Shown piece by piece: positions 17,893 to 26,147 of a stretch of DNA of 64,000 bases. The first letter of the stretch is position 1. Every line of letters starts with the position of its first letter. The notes under the pieces were generated by a model, which did not search any database, had not been told where the DNA came from, and saw only the letters and a list, made by a program, of their open reading frames with translations. The DNA is taken from the NCBI RefSeq assembly GCF_052118925.1, contig NZ_JBQKGG010000002.1:62001-126000 (forward strand). The letters run 5' to 3'. The DNA is from Lientehia sp934351765. GTDB taxonomy: Bacteria > Bacillota > Clostridia > Lachnospirales > Lachnospiraceae. Both the position numbers and the translations under genes were made by a program.

Positions 17893-19176
17893 CTACAGAA
17901 CCTTTATGCCTCCGACGGGACGCACCTGGAGCACTTGGCAGGCCCCTTCACCAAATATACCGTCCAGTGCAGTCCGATACGATTCGACTGCTTCCTGTTT
18001 CACAAATGCCTGAATCGTTCCGGCAAATCCACCCCCATGGACACGGCAGACTCCCGCCTCACCCAGCACCTGCTCACTGACCGCCAGTGCCACAGAAATC
18101 CTCTGCTCTTTTACCTGCTTACAGGTATACACATTCTGAAGATACTGAAATGACGATGCCCCGGATTCCTTTACCAGCCTTAAAAATTCCGAAAATTTTC
18201 CATCCGCCAGTGCCCTGGCCTCCGCATCTGCCCGCCGGTTCTCCGAAAAGAAATGAATTGCCCGGAGCACAGCCCGGTCACCGCAGGCTTTCCGTACTCT
18301 CGGAATTTCCTTCATAAACTGCGCCTCGTCCACCTCCCGAAGCACCTGCTTCCCGAAGCAGGCTGCAGCAGCCTTCATCTCCGCCGGAATTGCGCTGTAA
18401 TCCGGTGTCAGATCCGCATGGGATCCTTTCGTATCCACGATACAAAGACTGTACTGATACGAAGCAAACGCTACCGGGATCTGCGTGACCACAGGCTCCT
18501 CCGGGTTCTGGAAATCAATCCGGATCAGGCCGCCCACAGAACACGCCATCTGATCCATAAGGCCGCTGGGCTTTCCGAAATATACATTTTCCGCATACTG
18601 AGCTGCCCTGGCTATCTCCACCGGATCGATCCTGCCCTCATAAAACAGACCGGAAATGATCGTTCCCACCAAAACCTCAAAGGCCGCCGAAGAGGAAAGC
18701 CCGGCACCGATGAGCACATCGCTGGTCACATAGGCACAGAAGCCGCCGACTGCTCCGTACCCGTGATTGGAAAACCGTCCTGCCATGCCGCGGATCAGCG
18801 CCGCCGTGCTTCCTTCTTCTTCCGCCCGTTTTTCCAGATCCGAAAGCTCCACCGTCACCAGATCATAGCCCTCCGATAAGATTCGGATGACCGGCTCTTC
18901 GATCCGTCGTACCACTGCAATCGCATCCAGATTCACCGAAGCCGCCAGAACGATCCCATGCTGGTGATCCGTATGGTTTCCGCCCACCTCACTGCGCCCC
19001 GGCACACTGTATACTTCCGCCAATCCCGGCCCGAACAGTTCCTCAAATCGGAGAACCGCTCTCCTATAACGCTTTCTCTGGCCCGGAATCCGTGCCGGAT
19101 CCACATACAGCTTTTCCAGTCGCTCATCATATAACCCTGCATTGAGTTTTTCCAATATTGTTTTCGTCTGCTCCAT
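17893..19176 (-). CDS. galK: Galactokinase (GHMP kinase family)
   Basis: 427 residues. It phosphorylates galactose for the Leloir pathway. GHMP motifs are PGRSEVGGNHTDHQHG (the galactokinase signature, in the variant common in Clostridia), LIGAGLSSSAAFEV (ATP loop) and VHGGGFAGTIQAF near the C-terminus. No galT or galE is adjacent, so it stands alone between leuS and the sortase unit. A related sugar kinase with the same fold cannot be excluded. Confidence 0.88.
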   Translation of the reverse strand: MEQTKTILEKLNAGLYDERLEKLYVDPARIPGQRKRYRRAVLRFEELFGPGLAEVYSVPGRSEVGGNHTDHQHGIVLAASVNLDAIAVVRRIEEPVIRILSEGYDLVTVELSDLEKRAEEEGSTAALIRGMAGRFSNHGYGAVGGFCAYVTSDVLIGAGLSSSAAFEVLVGTIISGLFYEGRIDPVEIARAAQYAENVYFGKPSGLMDQMACSVGGLIRIDFQNPEEPVVTQIPVAFASYQYSLCIVDTKGSHADLTPDYSAIPAEMKAAAACFGKQVLREVDEAQFMKEIPRVRKACGDRAVLRAIHFFSENRRADAEARALADGKFSEFLRLVKESGASSFQYLQNVYTCKQVKEQRISVALAVSEQVLGEAGVCRVHGGGFAGTIQAFVKQEAVESYRTALDGIFGEGACQVLQVRPVGGIKVL

Positions 19177-19257
19177 CTTTTCTCCCTGATATTCCCTGTC
19201 ATCCGGTGTTTTATAAAAAAACCGGCAGCTGTTTTTTACAAAGGAACTTTGAAATCA

Positions 19258-19306
19258 TAAAAACCGGAAACAATATTTCCATCAACTGGGGATCTGCTTC
19301 CGGTTT
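19258..19306 (-). terminator. Putative terminator of the sortase operon
   Basis: Minus strand: AAACCGGAA and TTCCGGTTT separated by about 28 bases, then TTATG. The loop is long, so this is moderate evidence. Confidence 0.45.
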
Positions 19307-19384
19307 CTTTTCCTGTTTCCGATTTTCCAGATCCGCTGGCCGCCGCACCCATCCGGTACGCAGCCAGCATCCGATCTGTTTTTC

Positions 19385-19624
19385 TTACGCTTCAGCCTTT
19401 TTCAGACGCTCTGCAGAAAGGACAGCTGTTCCGGTCAGAAGAACCGCTGCGGCTGCCGCATAGATCAGCGCATGGCCTTCTCCGGTTGCAGGTGCCTTAT
19501 CTGATTTATCTTCCGTCTGCGTGGTATCCTTCTTTCCCTGCGGGCTTCCCTCAGCCGCTACGGTCATGGTCATACCAAAGGCCAGAAGTAATGTACAGAT
19601 CAGTACAAGCATTTTTTTCTTCAT
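19385..19624 (-). CDS. Miniature secreted protein with an APATG cell-wall sorting signal
   Basis: 79 residues. A classic signal peptide (MKKKMLVLICTLLLAFGM..., cleavage near AAEG) is followed by only about 20-25 exported residues rich in Ser, Thr, Asp, Glu and Lys. Then comes APATGEG, a hydrophobic helix and a positive tail (ERLKKAEA). That is the layout of a sortase substrate (xPxTG) with almost no domain between signal and anchor. The second ATG (19624) fits the AGGAGG site (8 bases) better than the first. It lies 12 bases after an LCP gene that follows a sortase gene, so it is probably the dedicated substrate. I infer a carrier or anchor role; no known family. Confidence 0.8.
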   Translation of the reverse strand: MKKKMLVLICTLLLAFGMTMTVAAEGSPQGKKDTTQTEDKSDKAPATGEGHALIYAAAAAVLLTGTAVLSAERLKKAEA

Positions 19625-19636
19625 TGTCATTTCCTC

Positions 19637-20680
19637 CTATTCTGTTATCTTTGTATAAAAAAGCTCCAGCACCCGTTCATAAAGTGCTTCTTCATCCGGC
19701 ACAAACTCCGCGTACTGCTCTCCCTTCACAACAGTTCCCGGAATGGAAACCATCGTTCCATCATGGATTCCATTTTGCAGCACCAGTGACGCCAGATAAG
19801 CCATCTGGGACAGATCGATATCGGTCACCATATAATCTTCTGCTTTCTGATACAGAGAAAGGATGTCTCCAATCCCCGCTCCCGACAGCACCTGCTTTAA
19901 AAAGGTGGTCAGATACTGCTTCTGTCTTGCCATTCTGAAATTATTAGAATCCAGAACCGTGGTATCACGGTATCGTACATACGTCTCCGCCTGTTCTCCA
20001 TGGAGCGTCACCACAGCGCCCTGCTCAAGCTCCTGATCCTTTTCGGTCAGATCCTCCAGAACCTCCACGGTTATTCCGCCAACCGCATCGTTCAGCACCG
20101 GAATTCCGGAATAATCAATGGCTGCATACGCGTGAACCGGCATTCCGTATAAAAGCCTAGAAACGGCTTCTGCTGTATTCTCACAGCTTTTTTCTCTCCC
20201 ATCTCCGTAAGCATAGGAAAGACACAGCTGCATACGCTGCGTTCCAAGGAATCTTCCCTCCACATTATAGCGATTGATATCAACCATGGTCTCCCGCGAT
20301 ATATTCAGAAACGAAAGCGCGCCTGTTTTCTTATTGAGCACTGCCAGGAACACTGCATCCGCCTGTCCATTCTCGCCGATCTGGTCAGTTCCGGTCTGGG
20401 AAAGCTCCCTGTCGATCCCGAGACACAGGATCGAAACAACATCTTCATTATAACAGTATCTTTCTCCTTTGTAAACCACAGTTTTCCCGTCATTTTCCAC
20501 GGAAGCCTCTTCCACAGCGCCGACTGTCTCCCCCGAAACGGTCTGTGACAGCTTCTTTTCCCCTTTGGCACGGAGATAAAAAAACACACCTGCCAGCACA
20601 GCCAGAAAAGCCGCCAGTGTGATCAGAATACCGATCAGAATGCGAAACCACAGCTTCTTTTTCTTTTTTGTTTCTTCCAT
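19637..20680 (-). CDS. LytR-CpsA-Psr (LCP) family protein
   Basis: 347 residues. A Lys-rich cytoplasmic start and one membrane helix (about residues 12-34) precede an extracellular LCP domain with ILCLGIDRE, ADAVFLAVLNKKTG, LSFLNISRETMVDI and VGGITVEVLEDLTEKD...VRYRD. The family transfers lipid-linked glycans to wall peptidoglycan or to proteins. It starts 3 bases after the sortase stop, and the small sorting substrate follows. In Actinomyces an LCP enzyme glycosylates a sortase-anchored protein, so a similar role is plausible here. Confidence 0.9.
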   Translation of the reverse strand: MEETKKKKKLWFRILIGILITLAAFLAVLAGVFFYLRAKGEKKLSQTVSGETVGAVEEASVENDGKTVVYKGERYCYNEDVVSILCLGIDRELSQTGTDQIGENGQADAVFLAVLNKKTGALSFLNISRETMVDINRYNVEGRFLGTQRMQLCLSYAYGDGREKSCENTAEAVSRLLYGMPVHAYAAIDYSGIPVLNDAVGGITVEVLEDLTEKDQELEQGAVVTLHGEQAETYVRYRDTTVLDSNNFRMARQKQYLTTFLKQVLSGAGIGDILSLYQKAEDYMVTDIDLSQMAYLASLVLQNGIHDGTMVSIPGTVVKGEQYAEFVPDEEALYERVLELFYTKITE

Positions 20681-20683
20681 TCC

Positions 20684-21514
20684 TTAGGACTCCTTTTCTC
20701 CAAGCAGCACGGCCTGCACCACATACCGGTATTTTTCTCCGGTTCCCACACAGGTTTCCAGCGTAATGATCTTATCGTCTGCCGTCACCTCCACGCCCTC
20801 CCGGATATTCTTATCCATGGATCGGACATGAAAAATATCACTCAGATACTGTGCGTACACCTCCCGATCTGTAAAATCAAAGGAATGCATGATATGACGG
20901 TCATCATACGTATAAGAAGCAAAAATTTCATACACCAGGCTCCGTTCCGGCGTATAGATGTAGACATATCGGTTTGACGCAAAGAAATCCGGATCTTCAA
21001 ACAGATGCAGGTTCTGAAACATGGATTTATTTTTCATGTTATGACCGTAAATCACCGTATTGGGATCCGAAAAATCCTTCTGATTGCAGTCCTCCGTATA
21101 AATGCTGGCTGCCACCCGCTCTTCTCCGTAAATATCATGGGTCAGATAATACGTATCGTCCCCTTCCCTCTGAACAATGGGATAATCAATGTTCGTATCG
21201 GGAATCCGTATCCAGGCATAAATCTCCGGATTTACCTCTGAAAGCTTTTTAAAATCAATGGGATTTTCCAGATCCTGAAAGATTCCATCCGGAAGCTCCG
21301 CCGCTTCTCCGTCCTTTCCCTCCGGATCAGTTTCCGCCTCCGTCGTTGTTTCCGCTTCCGCGGTTTCCCGGGCCATGGACTGAAGCGCTTCATACTTCTT
21401 TTCTGCTTCATAATCCCGATACAGATACCAGACAATATAACCAAGAACACAGACAAGCACAGCCAGCGAAATCGCAAACACAGCCCGCCAGAGATTCTTT
21501 TTTTTCTGCTTCAT
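20684..21514 (-). CDS. srtB: Class B sortase
   Basis: 276 residues. The N-terminal membrane anchor (about residues 8-30) leads to an acidic linker (ETAEAETTTEAETDPEG) and a sortase domain. Catalytic residues are His in YGHNM, Cys in TLETC and Arg in KYRYVV. The block NPEIYAWIRIPDTNIDYPIVQ is typical of class B. The ATG at 21514 follows AAAGGA and lies downstream of the promoter at 21549-21577, which rules out the longer frame. It heads the operon sortase - LCP - miniature substrate. Confidence 0.93.
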   Translation of the reverse strand: MKQKKKNLWRAVFAISLAVLVCVLGYIVWYLYRDYEAEKKYEALQSMARETAEAETTTEAETDPEGKDGEAAELPDGIFQDLENPIDFKKLSEVNPEIYAWIRIPDTNIDYPIVQREGDDTYYLTHDIYGEERVAASIYTEDCNQKDFSDPNTVIYGHNMKNKSMFQNLHLFEDPDFFASNRYVYIYTPERSLVYEIFASYTYDDRHIMHSFDFTDREVYAQYLSDIFHVRSMDKNIREGVEVTADDKIITLETCVGTGEKYRYVVQAVLLGEKES

Positions 21515-21548
21515 GACAGTTCCTTTCTCTCTGTATATATTCCAGTTC

Positions 21549-21577
21549 ATTATATTCCTCCCGGCTTTACAGGTCAA
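21549..21577 (-). promoter_or_regulatory. Promoter of the sortase operon
   Basis: Minus strand: TTGACC (21577-21572), 17 bases, TATAAT (21554-21549). Confidence 0.8.
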
Positions 21578-21660
21578 GAGGCCGCCGTCATCCCATTTTT
21601 AAATCGTCAAAAGAGTTTTAATTGTTTTAAAAATTCGAATAAATTTCTTTTAAAAAACGG

Positions 21661-21689
21661 TTGACATCTCCGTTCATTTATAGTATAGT
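21661..21689 (+). promoter_or_regulatory. Promoter of tRNA-Thr
   Basis: TTGACA (21661-21666), 17 bases, TATAGT (21684-21689), about 38 bases before the tRNA. Confidence 0.85.
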
Positions 21690-21727
21690 TATCGTGTTGC
21701 CGCTGAGAAGCGGAACAAAATAAGAAT

Positions 21728-21800
21728 GCTGGCGTGGCACAGGCGGTAGCGCACTTCATTGGTAATGAAGAGGTCGGCGGTTCGAGTCCGCTCGCCAGCT
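21728..21800 (+). tRNA. tRNA-Thr(GGT)
   Basis: A 73-base cloverleaf. The acceptor stem is GCTGGCG / CGCCAGC, the anticodon stem CTTCA / TGAAG with loop TTGGTAA (anticodon GGT), and the T arm contains GGTTCGAGTCC. No encoded CCA. Confidence 0.96.
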
Positions 21801-21805
21801 CGGTA

Positions 21806-21840
21806 AAACCCTCAGAACTGGATAGTTTCTGAGGGTTTTT
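21806..21840 (+). terminator. Terminator of tRNA-Thr
   Basis: AAACCCTCAGAA / TTCTGAGGGTTT stem followed by a T run. Confidence 0.88.
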
Positions 21841-21940
21841 AATTTTTATTTCACAGGCAAGTGCATCCTGTGAGGCAAAAACCGTTCCCGTGACAACTAT
21901 TTCCGGATTATAATTCCCCGCATTTTTCGCAGATCCTCCC

Positions 21941-21969
21941 TTGCATTTTCCCGTTCTCCGTGATAACAT
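21941..21969 (+). promoter_or_regulatory. Putative promoter of the bile salt hydrolase gene
   Basis: TTGCAT (21941-21946), 17 bases, TAACAT (21964-21969), 60 bases before the ATG. The -10 box is weak. Confidence 0.5.
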
Positions 21970-22028
21970 ACTGTTTTAACAGCGCATGGCTGTCTGCCGC
22001 GCCAGTCTATCGAAAAAGGAGAATCTCT

Positions 22029-23003
22029 ATGTGTACTGCAGCCACCTATCAGACAGAACACTTTTATTTCGGACGAACCCTGGATTATGAATTTTCCTAT
22101 GGCGACTCTGTGACCATAACCCCCAGAAATTATCCGTTTCATTTCCGCCACGCTCCGCTGAATGCTTCTCATTATGCCATCATCGGCATGGCCCATATTG
22201 CATCAGATTATCCTCTTTATTATGATGCCTGCAACGAACAGGGCCTTTGCATGGCCGGTCTCAACTTCGTCGGAAACGCCGTATATCGGGACGATCTTTC
22301 CGAAGCAAAGGACAATATCTGTCAGTTTGAGCTGATCCCCTGGATCCTCTGCCAGTGTGCCGATCTTTCCGAAGCAAAACGGCTTCTTTCCAGACTTCAG
22401 CTTCTTTCCGAGCCGTTCAGCCCCGCCCTTCCCACTGCCGGACTCCACTGGATCATTGCCGATAAAACAGGCGCTGTTACCGTGGAATCCACGAAAAACG
22501 GTCTGTTTGTTTATGAAAACCCGGCTGGAGTGCTCACCAACAATCCGCCCTTTGAAACACAGATGTTTTTATTGAACCAGTACATGAGCCTGTCTCCGAA
22601 GCAGCCGGAAAACCACTTCGGCGCGGAGCTTCCCTTATCCGCCTACAGCCGCGGCATGGGTGCGCTGGGACTTCCCGGCGATCTCTCCTCCACCTCACGG
22701 TTCGCCAGGGCTGCATTTGCCCGTGCCAACTCCGTTTCCGGAAGCTCGGAAAAGGAAAGCGTCAGCCAGTTTTTTCACATTCTCGGCTTTGTGGATCAGC
22801 CCCGCGGCTGCTGCGATGTAAACGGAACATATGAGATCACCCTCTATACCTCCTGCTGCAGCGCCGAGAAGGGAATTTATTACTACACCACCTATGAGAA
22901 TCATCAGATCAGTGCTGTGGATATGCACCTGGAGGATCTGGATACAAAAACACTGATCTCCTATACCCCGGTCACTGCAGAGCAGTTCAATTATCAGAAT
23001 TAA
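22029..23003 (+). CDS. bsh: Bile salt hydrolase (choloylglycine hydrolase family, Ntn hydrolase)
   Basis: 324 residues. It cleaves glycine or taurine from conjugated bile acids. The start ATG at 22029 places Cys at position 2 (MCTAATY), the N-terminal nucleophile after Met removal; a longer frame would hide it. Other active-site positions are present: GRTLDYE (Arg, Asp), GLCMAGLNF (Asn), VLTNNPPFE (Asn) and TSRFARAAF (Arg). KGIYYYTTYENHQISAVDM matches clostridial enzymes closely. AAAGGAGA precedes the start. It is a single-gene unit, marking a gut lifestyle. Penicillin V acylase is the main alternative. Confidence 0.92.
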   Translation: MCTAATYQTEHFYFGRTLDYEFSYGDSVTITPRNYPFHFRHAPLNASHYAIIGMAHIASDYPLYYDACNEQGLCMAGLNFVGNAVYRDDLSEAKDNICQFELIPWILCQCADLSEAKRLLSRLQLLSEPFSPALPTAGLHWIIADKTGAVTVESTKNGLFVYENPAGVLTNNPPFETQMFLLNQYMSLSPKQPENHFGAELPLSAYSRGMGALGLPGDLSSTSRFARAAFARANSVSGSSEKESVSQFFHILGFVDQPRGCCDVNGTYEITLYTSCCSAEKGIYYYTTYENHQISAVDMHLEDLDTKTLISYTPVTAEQFNYQN

Positions 23004-23011
23004 ACAGAATT

Positions 23012-23057
23012 CAGCCGTTCGTATCCGGTATTTTCCCGGTCGAACGGCTGATTTTTT
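23012..23057 (+). terminator. Terminator of bsh
   Basis: CAGCCGTTCG / CGAACGGCTG stem with a 19-base loop, followed by ATTTTTT. Confidence 0.85.
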
Positions 23058-23061
23058 ACTT

Positions 23062-23805
23062 TTATTTTCCCAGTCTCTGTCTCACGATCTCATAAGCCAG
23101 CACACCTGCTGCCACCGATGCATTAAGGGAATCAATGTCGCCCTTCATGGGAATCGACGCCGTCATATCGCAGTGCTCACGCACCAGACGGCTCACGCCC
23201 TCACCCTCATTGCCGATGACCAGGCCGATAGGGCCCTTCAGATCCAGGTCATACATTTCGGTTCCGCCCATGTCGGCACAGACAAACCACATGCCCTGCT
23301 CCTTTAATGCTTCCATTTCGCTGCTAAGATTTGTAACCTTTGCCACCGGCGTATAGTTGAGTGCTCCGGCAGAGGTTTTTGCCACTACTGCTGTCAGACC
23401 CGCCGCCCGGCGCTTGGGAATGATAACTCCGTGAGCCCCTGCCAGATTTGCGGTACGGATGATAGCCCCCAGGTTATGAGGATCCTCGATCCCGTCCAGA
23501 AGAAATAAAAACGGTGCTTCGCCCCTGCTCTTTGCCAGCTCCAGCATGTCCTCCACGGAAGCATATTCATAAGCCGCCGCGTAGGCAATGACTCCCTGAT
23601 GTTTTCCCGTCTCCGACATCTGATCCAGCCGCTGCTTCGGCACATACTGGATCAGGCAGTCATGCTTTCTTGCCTCTCTTGCAATGGAAAGCACCGGTCC
23701 ATCCTGACAGCCCTTTAACAGAAACACCTTATCAATGGTCTTTCCGGAACGGAATGCCTCCAGAACCGCATTGCGCCCCTCGATCACAAATTCCTCATAT
23801 CTCAT
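23062..23805 (-). CDS. rlmB: 23S rRNA (guanosine-2'-O)-methyltransferase RlmB (TrmH/SpoU family)
   Basis: 247 residues. The N-terminal substrate-binding domain (FVIEGRNAVLEAFRSGK) is followed by the SPOUT motifs FLLDGIEDPHNLGAIIRTA, GLVIGNEGEGVSRLV and IPMKGDIDSLNASVAAGVL. The ATG at 23805 overlaps the mrnC end by 11 bases. It is the third gene of cysS-mrnC-rlmB, a standard Firmicute order. Confidence 0.95.
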   Translation of the reverse strand: MRYEEFVIEGRNAVLEAFRSGKTIDKVFLLKGCQDGPVLSIAREARKHDCLIQYVPKQRLDQMSETGKHQGVIAYAAAYEYASVEDMLELAKSRGEAPFLFLLDGIEDPHNLGAIIRTANLAGAHGVIIPKRRAAGLTAVVAKTSAGALNYTPVAKVTNLSSEMEALKEQGMWFVCADMGGTEMYDLDLKGPIGLVIGNEGEGVSRLVREHCDMTASIPMKGDIDSLNASVAAGVLAYEIVRQRLGK

Positions 23806-24259
23806 GTTCTTCTCTCCCGTTGTAGAAATCCACACATTTTTTCACCAGTTCCGTCATCCGGTCCGCCTGTCCGGTCAGATACAGATATCCGAACAGTGAT
23901 TCCAGGCCGGTTGCATGGCGGTATTCGGACATGGTTGCATTCTTCGCCCGGCTGGGTGCCTGGGCATTGCGTCCACGACGGTACACACTCCGCTCCTCCT
24001 CCGTCAGTTCATCCGAAATCCCGCGGATCATGACTGCCTGCGCACCGGCCTTTACCAGCTCACTGGAGCGCTTGTGAAGCTTTCCGGGCGCCGTATTCCC
24101 CTCGGCGACGATCATGGTACGGATGTAAAGAGAAAACACTGCATCTCCGATGAATGCCAGCGCCAGCGGCGAGTAGGTACGGATATCCTGCCCGCCTTCA
24201 AACAGCGCTTTCTCCTGGCCTAAAAGCTCCGGGATACAGTCCCTTACGCTCTCGTCCAT
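23795..24259 (-). CDS. mrnC: Mini-ribonuclease III
   Basis: 154 residues: an RNase III catalytic domain without the RNA-binding domain (SPLALAFIGDAVFSLYIRT, RGRNAQAPSRAKNATMSEYRHATGLESLFGYLYL). It matures 23S rRNA in Bacillus. It overlaps cysS by 16 bases and rlmB by 11. Confidence 0.95.
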   Translation of the reverse strand: MDESVRDCIPELLGQEKALFEGGQDIRTYSPLALAFIGDAVFSLYIRTMIVAEGNTAPGKLHKRSSELVKAGAQAVMIRGISDELTEEERSVYRRGRNAQAPSRAKNATMSEYRHATGLESLFGYLYLTGQADRMTELVKKCVDFYNGREEHEI

Positions 24260-25650
24260 TTTACGCCCTCTCTGGTGTCCTTCAATAAGATTCCCTTTGC
24301 CGCAAGGGTATCACGGATCTCATCGGCTCTGGCAAAGTTCTTTGCCTTTCTTGCCTGGTTCCGCTCCTCGATCAGTGCCTCGATCTCGGCATCCAGAAGC
24401 TCTTCCTTTTTTTCGGTGATGATACCGAGAACATCGCAGAGCTTTTCAATCGTTTCTTTTACATAAGAAACAAGCGCCCTTGTGCTTGTCTCATTCACTG
24501 CCGTATTGGCCAGCTTTACCAGCTCAAAGACCGCAGAGATCGCATCTGCCGTATTGAAATCGTCCTCCATGGCGGTCTCATATTTTGCCACCAGCTCCTT
24601 CACCTGTGCCGCAGCGGCTTCCTCCTCCGCAGTCATGGTCTCGCCGGCCGCTTTTGTCTCCAGCTCGCCAAGACGCTCCACAGCTGTCAGAATCCGCTCC
24701 AGACCATTTCTGGACGCTTCCATCAGATCCGCACTGAAGTTTAAGGGACTTCTGTAATGGGCACTCAGCATGAAGAAGCGCAGAACCTGAAGATCATATT
24801 TTTCACTGATTTCCCGTACCGTAAAGAAATTTCCGAGGGACTTGGACATCTTTTTATTGTCAATATTCAAGAACGCATTATGCATCCAGTAACGTGCAAA
24901 TTCCTTTCCGTTGGCAGCCTCACTCTGCGCGATCTCATTTTCATGATGAGGAAAGATCAGATCCTCGCCGCCGGCATGAATGTCGATCTGATCGCCAAGA
25001 TAACGCTTGGACATAACGGAGCATTCGATATGCCAGCCGGGGCGGCCCTTGCACCACGGTGCATCCCAGTAAGGCTCGCCGTCCTTCTTGGGCTTCCAGA
25101 GCACGAAATCCAGCGAATCCTCCTTCTCCTCACCGGTTACCTTGATCTCACGGAAGCCGGACTGAAGATCATCCAGATTCTTATGGGACAGCTTTCCGTA
25201 ATCCTTGAATTTTCTGGTCCGATAATAAACGGTACCGTCGGAAACCACATACGCATAGCCCTTGTCGATCAGGGTCTGGATCATGTCGATCATGCCGCTG
25301 ATCTCCTGGGTCGCCAGCGGATGGGTCGTTGCCGGCTTCACATTCATGTCCGCCATATCCTTCTTACATTCCTTAATATAACGCTCGGAAATAACGGATG
25401 CATCCACGCCCTCCTCGATGGCCTTCTTGATGATCTTGTCATCCACATCCGTAAAGTTGGATACATAATTTACGTCATATCCCTTGTACTCAAAATACCG
25501 TCTTACCGTGTCAAACACGATCATCGGTCGGGCATTTCCGATATGAATGTAATTATATACGGTCGGGCCGCAGACATACATCTTTACCTTTCCCGGCTCC
25601 AGCGGTTCAAACTCTTCCTTTCTTCTGGAAAGTGTGTTGAAAATTTTCAT
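24244..25650 (-). CDS. cysS: Cysteinyl-tRNA synthetase
   Basis: 468 residues. The HIGH-type motif is CGPTVYNYIHIGNARP (with zinc Cys), WHIECSVMS and HAGGEDLIFPHHENEIAQSEA are family signatures, and KMSKSLGN is the second ATP motif. The ATG at 25650 follows AGGAGG. It is preceded by a T-box leader and cotranscribed with mrnC and rlmB. Confidence 0.98.
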   Translation of the reverse strand: MKIFNTLSRRKEEFEPLEPGKVKMYVCGPTVYNYIHIGNARPMIVFDTVRRYFEYKGYDVNYVSNFTDVDDKIIKKAIEEGVDASVISERYIKECKKDMADMNVKPATTHPLATQEISGMIDMIQTLIDKGYAYVVSDGTVYYRTRKFKDYGKLSHKNLDDLQSGFREIKVTGEEKEDSLDFVLWKPKKDGEPYWDAPWCKGRPGWHIECSVMSKRYLGDQIDIHAGGEDLIFPHHENEIAQSEAANGKEFARYWMHNAFLNIDNKKMSKSLGNFFTVREISEKYDLQVLRFFMLSAHYRSPLNFSADLMEASRNGLERILTAVERLGELETKAAGETMTAEEEAAAAQVKELVAKYETAMEDDFNTADAISAVFELVKLANTAVNETSTRALVSYVKETIEKLCDVLGIITEKKEELLDAEIEALIEERNQARKAKNFARADEIRDTLAAKGILLKDTREGVKWTRA

Positions 25651-25736
25651 AGTTTTCCTCCTGTTATTTATTTCGGGCAATCCCCGTATCTGATCTGAAG
25701 ACAGAGAATTCTGAAGCATTCCCTGTATACATAAAA

Positions 25737-26017
25737 TGCTCCGTCTCCGGTTAAGAGACGAAGCATATCCTCCGTGGTTCCACTCTTATGAGGCAGACTG
25801 CCCCACTCGATCTCCGTAACGTGGAGTTTCCGTACAAAACTGCTGATCCCCGGCTCATGACTCTCTCTGCGTATGCCGTTCGATCCATCATTCTGTCGGC
25901 TCCGGAATGCACTTCGCTTTATTCCCTGCAAAGCCTGTTTTCAGCCGGTGACAGGCTCTCTCTGCTGCCGTTTCTAAAGCTACTCTTTCCTTCTTCGCCT
26001 TTTCTTATTTCTGATTC
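25737..26017 (-). promoter_or_regulatory. T-box riboswitch leader of cysS
   Basis: Minus strand: T-box AGAGTGGAACCACGG (about 25786-25772), then a terminator hairpin GCTTCGTCTC / GGAGACGGAGC (25765-25737) followed by ATTTTA. The long upstream leader fits stem I. A TGC triplet occurs in it but the specifier was not resolved. Confidence 0.85.
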
Positions 26018-26023
26018 CCTTTC

Positions 26024-26052
26024 AGTCTATGAAGTTTTCCCGCTTTTGTCAA
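26024..26052 (-). promoter_or_regulatory. Promoter of the cysS T-box transcript
   Basis: Minus strand: TTGACA (26052-26047), 17 bases, TAGACT (26029-26024). Confidence 0.75.
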
Positions 26053-26147
26053 GTCCTCTTTTCCAAAGAAGCCGGATTTCCTCTCTTTTCAACGAACCGG
26101 ATTTTGTGCCGCTTCGGCATGCGCAGACCGGTCCGGCACTCTTCCCT

